Part shown: piece after piece, positions 44,501-52,119 of the stretch | How the letters are laid out: every line of letters starts with the position of its first letter | Numbering within the stretch: the stretch's first letter is position 1 | Origin: an uncultured Flavobacteriaceae bacterium | GTDB lineage: Bacteria > Bacteroidota > Bacteroidia > Flavobacteriales > Flavobacteriaceae | Assembly (NCBI GenBank): GCA_947502635.1 | Contig: CANNAN010000001.1 | Coordinates: forward strand, 1 to 64,000 | Length of the DNA: 64,000 bases | Direction of reading: 5' to 3' | Translations under genes and position numbers: made by a program | Notes under the pieces: model-generated | Seen by the model: the letters and a program-made list of their open reading frames with translations, nothing else | Database searches by the model: none | Told to the model about the DNA's origin: nothing

Positions 44501-45496
44501 AAGAAACTGAATGGAAAAGGAGATGTTTTAGATGCATTAGAGTGGGATGTGAAATCATATTTTATAATGGGAGGTACCATGCATGATGCAGCTATTACAG
44601 CCTGGGGTATAAAAGGATGGTATGATTATATTAGGCCTATTTCGGCTATACGTTACATGGCTGAATTAGGACAAAGTAGTGACCCTGCACTAGGTAATTA
44701 TAATGTTGGAGGAGTCCCATTAAAAGAGGGGTATATAGAAGTGGTAGAAGAAAATGACCCATTAGTGGGAAATAACTCAGAACATCTTGGAAAAATAAAA
44801 TTATATACATGGAGGGGACATGACTATATAGGTAATCCAGAATCGGATAATGCAGGTGTTGGTTGGATTTTAGCTGAAAATTGGTGGCCTTATCAACGCC
44901 CAAGCTTTATTACACCTCCATTTGCGGGCTTTGTGTCTGGACATTCTACTTACTCCAGAGCTGCAGCAGAAGTTATGACCTTGTTAACTGGAGATGCCTT
45001 TTTCCCTGGAGGCTATGGCGAGTTTATTGCTAGAAAGAATGAATTTTTAGTCTTTGAAGAAGGGCCAAGTGTAGATGTTAAATTGCAATGGGCAACTTAT
45101 AGAGATGCATCAGACCAATGCAGCTTATCAAGAATTTGGGGAGGTATCCATCCACCAGCAGACGACATTCCTGGAAGGCTTATTGGCGAGCAAATTGGGG
45201 TTGATGCTTATCAGTTTGGTGTGCAATATTTTGAAGGGAAGGTAAATGGTAACCAAGAAAGTACGGATTATACCATATATCCAAATCCTATGATTGAAAA
45301 CACATTATACGTAACCAATACCAAGCCTTCAGATATTTTTCAGGTATTTGACTTGAAGGGAAGTTCCATTTCAATAGAAGGTATACAGTATAACGAGAAT
45401 GCGGAAGACACCATGCTCACTTTTTCAGATGCCATAACTAGGGGTGTTTATGTTTTAAAAATTAATTCGAAAGCTAAATTAATTTTAAAAAAATAG
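41510..45496 (+). CDS. giant secreted fusion: FG-GAP propeller, ASPIC/UnbV, vanadium haloperoxidase-like domain, type IX sorting tail
   Basis: A 1328-residue exported protein. After a signal peptide (cleavage near VVAQ), FG-GAP/VCBS repeats (DYDGDHDLDLF, DYDNDGFPDIFF and others, about 30-400) form a propeller. An ASPIC/UnbV domain ends near residue 490 and a Cys-rich GCTDPSSCNYNPEA calcium-type repeat lies near 518. From about 622 to 1240 a PAP2/vanadium-haloperoxidase-like domain shows RPSFITPPFAGFVSGHSTYS (Ser-Gly-His near 1142-1144) and SRIWGGIHPP (about 1206). A YPNP-type T9SS C-terminal domain closes the protein. It is probably cell-surface or secreted. Its start is 6 nt after the beta-helix gene, so it belongs to the PUL operon, where an oxidative enzyme is unusual. 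Confidence 0.85.
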   Translation: MKVSLVLKFVLGFIVTNQVVAQTFHRSEVNAGLGILSENNGVAVADYDGDHDLDLFVVAKAKDNNSKEISKSRLFRNKGNGQFEDVTEVSGLVNLFPSNETADLFAGLDGIKYGASWGDYDNDGFPDIFFTHSFKIQLFHNEGDGTFVERTIEAGFEKYNSCRNTSATWFDVNNDGFLDIYISDWGGCTNNSFYINNGDGTFDNVTNQFGDNNTKLSYMSVPFDFNDDGWMDLYVANDKNEPNELFINNMGISFEDKASDYSVNNFGDDMGIAINDYNNDGLFDFFVTNIGENILLTNQGNNTFVDVAIGENISSTGWAWDVNLADFDLDGDEDLFVVNGFSAIEYNAYFKNLLVENGTGFLDISEQVNLNDLTKSVGSTPFDYDNDGDLDVFITNTDRASFFYENHIINEVSPTNPHWFKVILQGTTSNRNAIGTKLTITTSQGALHRYYTGLGFLSQSILPVHFGLGDVSSISELRIEWPSGLIEVHNNLDVDTHILAEEGNGYTVLDLPEVNKIRGCTDPSSCNYNPEAVIDNGTCTYLESKEISGKLNANNLTAEVYAYPVANDSELRWSVTGGKIIGKQTNSITVEWGIGPLGEVSVVESNSLCSTQPIRLAINFSISDDYSIARIWNEALLQAIRNDYARPTVHARNLFHTSIAMYDSWAIYDEKAKPYLIGNQVQGFNNTFDGFQIGENIEEDRDKTISYAVYRLLNHRFKNSPNKEATYEIFNAIMNHLEYDVNDDSTDYSNGSASALGNFIANTIIDYGLIDGAREVRDYDNSFYLPINAPLAPIVPGNDNITDPNRWQPLSLTQFIDQSGNLVDGTTPDFLSPEWGAVNPFALQESDKKTFLRDGDDYAVYHNPDTPPQLNLMSNDVSSEAYKWGFSLVSIWGAHLDPLDNVIWDISPKSIGNISIDNFPSSYTEYPDFYKDIEGGDISGGHLENPHTGSPYEEQLVPRGDYARVLAEFWADGPDSETPPGHWFTLLNYVSDHSLLTKKLNGKGDVLDALEWDVKSYFIMGGTMHDAAITAWGIKGWYDYIRPISAIRYMAELGQSSDPALGNYNVGGVPLKEGYIEVVEENDPLVGNNSEHLGKIKLYTWRGHDYIGNPESDNAGVGWILAENWWPYQRPSFITPPFAGFVSGHSTYSRAAAEVMTLLTGDAFFPGGYGEFIARKNEFLVFEEGPSVDVKLQWATYRDASDQCSLSRIWGGIHPPADDIPGRLIGEQIGVDAYQFGVQYFEGKVNGNQESTDYTIYPNPMIENTLYVTNTKPSDIFQVFDLKGSSISIEGIQYNENAEDTMLTFSDAITRGVYVLKINSKAKLILKK

Positions 45497-46061
45497 CCAA
45501 ACCGAATTTTCCAATAACTAATTTAAGTATATAGCCTTCTTTCCAATTAAAAAGTTTGGCTTGGGCAAATGAATTAGCTCCAATCTTATATGATGAGTTC
45601 ATCATGCCATAACCCCTTGAAGTAAAAGTAAAACATATTATAGTTTAAAAAGTAATCTAAAGTAAATCGATACAATTTTAGTTTTATTTAAATGTGAGGT
45701 TGAGCGCAGTCGAAACCTAATTAAAACAACTGAATTTTTAAGACCTTTCGACTGCGCTCAAGTTGACCATCTTTATTTTATCGAGCTTTTGTCTATGTCT
45801 TTATAAATTTTAAACCCACGTTAAAGTAAAGAAAATCATATCTTTTTTTTAATGGCCTTGAACTAAATATTAACCATAAAGAGATATCTCTACCCCTAAG
45901 GGTACATCTTAAATTTCAATCTTTGTTTTTCCGTATAAACACTATCCAAATTTATTATTGATGAATAAAGAAATAATTAACGATTAAGGTTGGTTTTTCT
46001 ATTAATTGGTTTAGAGTTATAGGTTTTTATAGAACACTAACAAAAATAAAATCTTAAAAAA
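45497..46061. other. 565-bp intergenic region in the PUL
   Basis: It holds the REP-like hairpin at 45700-45761 and otherwise AT-rich sequence without a recognizable gene. A widely spaced GCCAAAC/GTTTGGC pair (45496-45502, 45554-45560) is too distant and lacks a T-tract. A separate promoter for the GH97 gene could lie here, but I see no convincing TAnnTTTG box. Confidence 0.5.
45700..45761. repeat. REP-like intergenic hairpin
   Basis: A perfect 16-bp inverted repeat, TTGAGCGCAGTCGAAA (45700-45715) with TTTCGACTGCGCTCAA (45746-45761), around a 30-nt A/T loop. This GC-richer core is the classic dispersed repeat of flavobacterial intergenic regions. Confidence 0.8.
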
Positions 46062-47984
46062 TTGAAAATTAATATCTCAATATTATCAGCTGCAATCTCA
46101 TTACTTCTATTTTCTTCTTGTGGTACACAAAATAAAGGTGTTGTAAAAAAGAGTACACGAAGTGAAGTTATTTTAAAAAGTCCGAACAATCACTATGCGT
46201 ATAATTTTAAAATTAATGAAGAAGCAAATACCGCAACCTATACTATCAAATACAAAGGAAAGGATATTATAGCACCATCAGGTTTAGGATTTGAGATTGA
46301 AGGTGTTTCTATCGGGGGAAAAGTCAAGATAGAAGCCACAGAAAAGACATCTGTTAGTACCACTTGGAAGCCTGTTTATGGCGAAAAGAACGAATATCCA
46401 GATATATATGAAGAAACATTGATCTCTTTATCAGGAAATAATGCAATGTTTAACCTTAGGGTTAGGGTATATAATGAAGGTGTAGCTTTTCGTTATGAGT
46501 TTTCAAAAAACCAATCTAAAATTCAAATTAATAAAGAGCTAACAGAATTCTCATTGGCTCATGATGCACAAGTATGGAAAGCCTCTAGGGCACAAAAACC
46601 AATTGTTAAAACACCAATTTCAAAAATAAGAGGAGCAGTTGAAAGACCTTTATTGGTAGAATTGTCGGATTCTTTGTTTGTTGCTATAGGTGAGGCAGCA
46701 TTGGTTGATTATGCCAGAATGAAGCTTACTAACAATCCAGAGAAATCAGGAACATTAGTTTCTGAACTTAGTAGTGACGTTATAAAGGACAAGCCATTTA
46801 ATACGCCTTGGCGCTTTATAATGGCTTCAGAAAAACCAGGTGAAATATTAGAAAATAATTTTCTTGTTCTTAATTTAAATGAAGAAAATAAATTAAAGGA
46901 TACTTCCTGGATTAGACCAGGGAAAATTATTAGGGAATCAACACTTACAACCAAAGGGGGTATGGCCTGCGTAGATTTTGCTGTAAAACACAACTTGCAA
47001 TTTATTGAATTCGATGCAGGTTGGTACGGTAAAGAAAATGACGAAGCGTCTGATGCTACTACGATTACAATAGATTCTGAGCGCTCTAATGGGCCATTAG
47101 ACCTATTAGGAGTAATAGAATATGCCAAGAGTAATAATATAGGAGTTGTTCTTTATGTGAATAGAAGAGCGTTGGAAAAACAGTTAGATGACATATTGCC
47201 TCTGTTAAGCTCTTGGGGAGTTAGCGGGCTTAAATACGGTTTTGTGAATGTAGGCTCTCAAGAATGGACAAGCTGGTTGCACGATGCCGTTAGAAAAGCA
47301 GCAGATTATAAAATGATGGTCGATATTCACGATGAATACCGTCCAACAGGTTATTCTAGAACCTATCCAAACTTAATGACCCAAGAAGGTATTAGAGGAG
47401 ACGAAGAGGCACCAAAAAATTCTATGGTATTGAATACCTTGTTTACCAGAATGATTGCAGGAGCAGGCGATCAGACGAACTGTTATTTTGCAACAAGAGT
47501 AGAAGAAAGAATGAGTTCACATGCTTCACAATTAGCAAAGGCGGTTTGTATTTATAGTCCATGGCAATTTTTATATTGGTATGACAGACCAGAAGGGTCA
47601 GATGCAGATGGGCCAGGTGCAGGAGATACTAAATCATTTATCCAAGAAGTTCCAGAATTGGCGTTTTATGATGCACTTCCCACAGTTTGGGACGACACCA
47701 AGATCATTGATGGCTACCCAGGCGAATTTGGTATTGTGGCAAGGCGTAATGGTAACGACTGGTTTTTGGGAGCTTTAACAGGGGATAAAGGACGAAAATT
47801 AGATATCGCTTTAGGTTTTCTGGATCAAGGAAAAACTTATGAAGCCACTATTTATTCAGATGATGAAAATAGCCAAACAATAACTAAAGTGAAAATAGAT
47901 AAGAAAAGTGTCAAGTCTTCCGATACAATAAATTACGAAGTATTAAAGCAAAATGGGCTTGCCATACATTTTCGAGCACTATAA
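46062..47984 (+). CDS. GH97 glycoside hydrolase
   Basis: A 640-residue lipoprotein (lipobox LFSSC near residue 20) with the GH97 layout: an N-terminal beta-supersandwich (about 35-285), a (beta/alpha)8 barrel (about 290-540, WIRPGKIIRESTLTTKGGMA; IEFDAGWYG; YRPTGYSRTYPNLMTQEGIR) and a C-terminal beta domain. The barrel strand GLKYGFV has Gly where, from memory, retaining GH97 galactosidases carry their Asp nucleophile, so an inverting, SusB-type mechanism is suggested. It should cleave alpha-linked glucose or galactose. The start is TTG at 46062: the signal peptide begins right there and no suitable ATG exists. Confidence 0.9.
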   Translation: MKINISILSAAISLLLFSSCGTQNKGVVKKSTRSEVILKSPNNHYAYNFKINEEANTATYTIKYKGKDIIAPSGLGFEIEGVSIGGKVKIEATEKTSVSTTWKPVYGEKNEYPDIYEETLISLSGNNAMFNLRVRVYNEGVAFRYEFSKNQSKIQINKELTEFSLAHDAQVWKASRAQKPIVKTPISKIRGAVERPLLVELSDSLFVAIGEAALVDYARMKLTNNPEKSGTLVSELSSDVIKDKPFNTPWRFIMASEKPGEILENNFLVLNLNEENKLKDTSWIRPGKIIRESTLTTKGGMACVDFAVKHNLQFIEFDAGWYGKENDEASDATTITIDSERSNGPLDLLGVIEYAKSNNIGVVLYVNRRALEKQLDDILPLLSSWGVSGLKYGFVNVGSQEWTSWLHDAVRKAADYKMMVDIHDEYRPTGYSRTYPNLMTQEGIRGDEEAPKNSMVLNTLFTRMIAGAGDQTNCYFATRVEERMSSHASQLAKAVCIYSPWQFLYWYDRPEGSDADGPGAGDTKSFIQEVPELAFYDALPTVWDDTKIIDGYPGEFGIVARRNGNDWFLGALTGDKGRKLDIALGFLDQGKTYEATIYSDDENSQTITKVKIDKKSVKSSDTINYEVLKQNGLAIHFRAL

Positions 47985-48059
47985 TTAATTAGAAACCTCT
48001 TACTTTATCAAAATCTAATCGTTATGAGGCGTGTTTGAAAAGTCGATTAAACAAGAGCA

Positions 48060-50063
48060 ATGAATGTTAAAAATAAAGATTGTATGCTAATGCTTAGATT
48101 GACAGTATTGTTTTTCTTTTTTATATCGTTATGCCTAAACGCAAAAACCATCTATGTTGCTAATAAAAAATTAGTCACAGAAGATGGATCATTAAACTTT
48201 CCTTTTTCTAGCATTCAAAAAGCAACAGAAAGGGCATTTCCTGGAGATACCATTTTTGTTTTTGAAGGTATTTACAGAGAACGCGTTATTCCAATTAGAA
48301 GTGGAGAATCAGGTAAACCCATTGTTTTTTTAGGGCAACCAGGTAAAAAAGTAGTAATAAAAGGGTCCGATATATGGACTCCAAATTGGAGTAATGAAAG
48401 TCAAGGTATTTTTTCGGCAGTTCCAGAAGAAGTGCTGTTCAATGATTTGGTATCAGATTATCCCGATAGCCATAACCCTTTTAAAGTGAATTTGGCATCA
48501 ACGCCATACCAGCGTCAAGGCAAGCGAGAGTTGGAACGTGGTTATGGAGGCGATTCAACATTGGTCTATACTTGCGGTCAGGTTTTTGTAAATGGAAAAC
48601 AATTTTTAGAAGTTCCATTTAAGAAAGAATTAGCTCCCGAAAGTTGGTATTACGAACCAGAAACCAAAAAAATATATATCCATTTTGGAAATTTAAAGCC
48701 ACAAAAACAACAAGTAGAAATTTCAACAAGACGAAGAATTTTTGCACCAGTTAAAAGGAATTTAGGCTATATAACCGTAGAAGGCTTTTTAATGGAACAT
48801 TGTGGGAATCAATACCCAACAAATTTTTGGAGAACAGATGTTTGGGCACAAAAAGGCGCATTAGGCTTACAGGCTGGTCACCATTGGGTTGTAAAACGTA
48901 ATGTGATTAGGCATGTAAAAACATTCGCTATTGATGCAGGGCATGTCGATTTAAACGGTAAAAAATATGAGGCCAACAATAATATAATTGAAGAAAATTA
49001 CATCATAGAAAATGGTTCTGCTGGTATTTTAAGTAATAGTTCGGAGGACATGATTATTAGAAATAATGTCTTATTGCGCAACAATACCATGAAGTTTTGG
49101 GGCATGAAACGTTGGGAACAGGCAGCCATTAAATGCCATCATGCAAAGAACGGATTTATCTACAATAACTATATAGCAGATAATTATTTAACTTATGGTA
49201 TTTGGCTTGATAATCATTTTCCAGACTCTCGAGTTTCAAGAAATGTTATTGTGAATAATGGAAAATCAGGAATATTCTTGGAAATGAGCGATTATGGTTT
49301 CGATCGACTCTTTGTAGATAATAATATTATAGTAGGTAATGTACAAAACCCTATTTATTGTCATGACGTATCTGGAGCAACAATTATGCATAATTTATTG
49401 GTAAATACACCAAAGCAAAAAAAGTTCGGACAAGGTTATTTTGTTCGTCAGGTAGATCCTAGAACTAAAACATACCATCACAGTCTTTATAACAATATTT
49501 TTGCAGGGAGTTACCCGGTTCTTGATTTCAATTATCCATCGCATAGAAGCGGTAAACAACGTATAGATTTTAATATCTATGATGTTGATAATACAGACAA
49601 GGCATTTTGTATTAATAAGGCATCAGATGATCCGTCTCCCTGGACCAATGAAGAATTTTATAAACTAATAGAAAAAGAATTGGTTGCATTTAAAGATCTA
49701 GAAGGGTTTAGTGATAAAGTAAGGGTCGCATTAACTTTTAAGCAGTGGCAGGCCTTTTGGAAAGCACATGATTGTTCTAATGATGAAAACAGCAGTTTGT
49801 ACCCAGGGATTAAGGTTGAATACCTTCCTGAAAATCATGAATTGTTGGTTTTTATTCCTTTTAAACCAAGTAAAAAGAAATCTAAGAATCATGATTTTGT
49901 TGATGTTGATTTTTGGAATCAAAAAATACCCCAAAATGGAAAGGCTTTACCAGGGCCATTTCAAAATTTAATAAAAGGAAAAAACAGTTTTGTTATATGG
50001 AGTGGTTTAAAGGTTTTGAAAAAAGGTGAATTGCCTGATTTTGCCGAGTTTCATATAAAGTAA
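48060..50063 (+). CDS. right-handed beta-helix exoenzyme, GH141-like or lyase-like
   Basis: A 667-residue exported protein. After a signal peptide (about 1-28) comes TIYVANKKLVTEDGSLNFPF and SIQKATERAFPGDTIFVFEG (about 30-70), the opening of DUF1565/parallel-beta-helix proteins, then YRERVIPIRSGESGKPIVF. About 20 Asn-rich coils follow (NNNIIEENYIIENGSAGIL, IIRNNVLLRNNT), and a C-terminal beta region. GH141 fucosidase/xylanase enzymes and several lyases share this arrangement; I cannot decide between them. It lies 75 nt after GH97 and 31 nt before a GH29, within the same operon. Fucose-side-chain removal would fit the neighbours. Confidence 0.65.
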   Translation: MNVKNKDCMLMLRLTVLFFFFISLCLNAKTIYVANKKLVTEDGSLNFPFSSIQKATERAFPGDTIFVFEGIYRERVIPIRSGESGKPIVFLGQPGKKVVIKGSDIWTPNWSNESQGIFSAVPEEVLFNDLVSDYPDSHNPFKVNLASTPYQRQGKRELERGYGGDSTLVYTCGQVFVNGKQFLEVPFKKELAPESWYYEPETKKIYIHFGNLKPQKQQVEISTRRRIFAPVKRNLGYITVEGFLMEHCGNQYPTNFWRTDVWAQKGALGLQAGHHWVVKRNVIRHVKTFAIDAGHVDLNGKKYEANNNIIEENYIIENGSAGILSNSSEDMIIRNNVLLRNNTMKFWGMKRWEQAAIKCHHAKNGFIYNNYIADNYLTYGIWLDNHFPDSRVSRNVIVNNGKSGIFLEMSDYGFDRLFVDNNIIVGNVQNPIYCHDVSGATIMHNLLVNTPKQKKFGQGYFVRQVDPRTKTYHHSLYNNIFAGSYPVLDFNYPSHRSGKQRIDFNIYDVDNTDKAFCINKASDDPSPWTNEEFYKLIEKELVAFKDLEGFSDKVRVALTFKQWQAFWKAHDCSNDENSSLYPGIKVEYLPENHELLVFIPFKPSKKKSKNHDFVDVDFWNQKIPQNGKALPGPFQNLIKGKNSFVIWSGLKVLKKGELPDFAEFHIK

Positions 50064-50094
50064 TTTATATATGCTTAAGGAGTAGAAAGTAGAT

Positions 50095-52095
50095 ATGGCA
50101 AAGAGTAAATATAATAATAGGAATAAATTATTGACAGCACCAAATTTAATGATGTCAATAGTATTGTTCTTGTTTACCTATACTGTTTTGTCACAAGAAA
50201 AAATTGAGGCTATTGGAAAGTACGATATCTGGAATCTTCCAGATTTACAAGTATATCCTGGTACTTATAAACCAAATTGGGAATCATTAAAGAAATATGA
50301 AGTGCCAGATTGGTTCAGAGAAGCCAAACTGGGAATTTGGTCGCATTGGAATCCGCAATCAGTTCCCGAAGCTGGAGGTTGGTATGCCCGTTGGATGTAT
50401 ATTGAAGGAGATAGACGTCATAAACATTGTATTGAAAATTATGGACATCCTTCAGAATTTGGATATAAAGATATATGTGCCATGTGGACTTGCGATCAAT
50501 GGGATCCAGATGCCTTCTTGAAAATGGCCATAGATGCTGGGGGTAAATATTTTGTTGCCTTAGCAAACCATCATGATAATTACGATAGCTGGAATTCAAC
50601 ATACCAGCCATGGAACTCAATGAATCTTGGTCCTAAAAAAGATATAATAGCTATTTGGAAAACGACCACTAAAAAATATGGATTACCCTTTGGTGTATCT
50701 GTACATGCTTCACCAGCAAGGACATGGGGACAATTTATGCCTCATTATTTTGGAAGTGATAAAGAAGGGAAATATAAAGACGTTTCTTATGATGCTGCAA
50801 CCGTAACTATTGAAGATGGAAAAGGAACAGCTTGGGAAGGTCTTGATCCAAAAGACTTATACGGCTTTCCGCATGACAAGGAATTAGATGCTAATCAATC
50901 CCCTTTTGCGAATCAGTTTATGTGGCGTGTAGACGATTTACTAAAATATAATCCCGAATTGCTTTATTTTGATGAAAGTGTAGGCGTAAATGGTTGGGTT
51001 GATTTAGGAGTGAAAATGGGCTTTGGTCATCTAGCACCGCAAATAGCTGCTAATTATTATAATAAGAGTATGGCCATGAACCATGGTAAACAAATAGCTG
51101 TTTTAAATATGAAAGGGGTTGGAGGAAAGGCTAATAGCTTATATACTATAGAGGAAGCTGAGGTTGTTGCCAATGCGTTGGTAAAAGATAGTGAGAAAAA
51201 AATTGAGGGCCAGATAGAGGCTTATCCTTTCCAAACAGATGATGCTATTGGCCCTTGGTTTATTAATAAACAAAGACTTAACTATAAAGATGCCAAATGG
51301 GTTATTCATACACTAATAAATAATGTTAGCAAAAATGGAAACTTGTTACTAGCAATTCCACAACGAGCCCAAGGGAATGTTGATCCTAAAGCAGTTGAAA
51401 TTTGTAAAAATATTGGTGAGTGGATGCGGGTAAATGGCGAAGGAATTTACGGTAGTCGTCCGTTTGAAGTTTTTAAAAGTAAAGTTGGTAATTACTATTT
51501 TACCAGAAAAGGAGGTTCTGTTTATGTATTTTGTTTAGAATGGCCAAAATCAAAAAGTATAACAATTCCAGAATTAAAAAAGGGAGGTGCCACTATTGGA
51601 AATATTTTAGAGATAAAATTATTGGGTAGTAATGGCAAAATTAATTTTGAACAAAATGATGAGGGTCTAAATGTTCAATTTCCTAAGAATGCACCAAATA
51701 AAATTGCAGCTGTATTTAGAATAAAGCAAGATAAAACATGGATAAACGATGATGATCCTGGTGTTCGCTACTTTGGTTGGGTTCATAAAGTAAACAGAGG
51801 CCAAAAAGAGTTTAATAACGATGTACACGAGTCAAATGAAAAAGGAGAAAGATGTAGCTATTCGTTTGAAGGCACAGAAGTAGATATTATAACAAACACA
51901 TCTCCAAATATGGGTAAATTGGTTGTTTTAATCGATGAGCAATTATATGATATAATAGATTTAGGCAAGCAAGAACATTGTGGTGTACAACAAAGAGTGT
52001 TTTCTTCAAAGAAATTACCTTTTGGGAAACATAAAATAGAAGTTATAAATACAACGAATAAGTTAGTCGTTATAGACGCTTTAATAATTAAATAA
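50095..52095 (+). CDS. GH29 alpha-L-fucosidase
   Basis: A 666-residue exported enzyme with a signal anchor (about 17-34, TYTVLSQE). The GH29 barrel has WFREAKLGIWSHWNPQSVPE (about 75-94), ALANHHDNYDSWNS (about 158-171), and the nucleophile strand YNPELLYFDESV with Asp293. GNLLLAIPQRAQG ends the barrel, and beta domains follow, including an extra C-terminal beta module (about 550-666). It removes terminal alpha-L-fucose by a retaining mechanism. It is most similar in the window to the GH29 at 59868, and quite different from the tandem pair that follows. Confidence 0.9.
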   Translation: MAKSKYNNRNKLLTAPNLMMSIVLFLFTYTVLSQEKIEAIGKYDIWNLPDLQVYPGTYKPNWESLKKYEVPDWFREAKLGIWSHWNPQSVPEAGGWYARWMYIEGDRRHKHCIENYGHPSEFGYKDICAMWTCDQWDPDAFLKMAIDAGGKYFVALANHHDNYDSWNSTYQPWNSMNLGPKKDIIAIWKTTTKKYGLPFGVSVHASPARTWGQFMPHYFGSDKEGKYKDVSYDAATVTIEDGKGTAWEGLDPKDLYGFPHDKELDANQSPFANQFMWRVDDLLKYNPELLYFDESVGVNGWVDLGVKMGFGHLAPQIAANYYNKSMAMNHGKQIAVLNMKGVGGKANSLYTIEEAEVVANALVKDSEKKIEGQIEAYPFQTDDAIGPWFINKQRLNYKDAKWVIHTLINNVSKNGNLLLAIPQRAQGNVDPKAVEICKNIGEWMRVNGEGIYGSRPFEVFKSKVGNYYFTRKGGSVYVFCLEWPKSKSITIPELKKGGATIGNILEIKLLGSNGKINFEQNDEGLNVQFPKNAPNKIAAVFRIKQDKTWINDDDPGVRYFGWVHKVNRGQKEFNNDVHESNEKGERCSYSFEGTEVDIITNTSPNMGKLVVLIDEQLYDIIDLGKQEHCGVQQRVFSSKKLPFGKHKIEVINTTNKLVVIDALIIK

Positions 52096-52119
52096 ATATT
52101 CTAAAAAAACAATAATAAA

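Noticed and set aside
45496-45560. GCCAAAC / GTTTGGC inverted repeat as a terminator
   Set aside because: The 51-nt separation and the absence of a T-tract make it a poor terminator.
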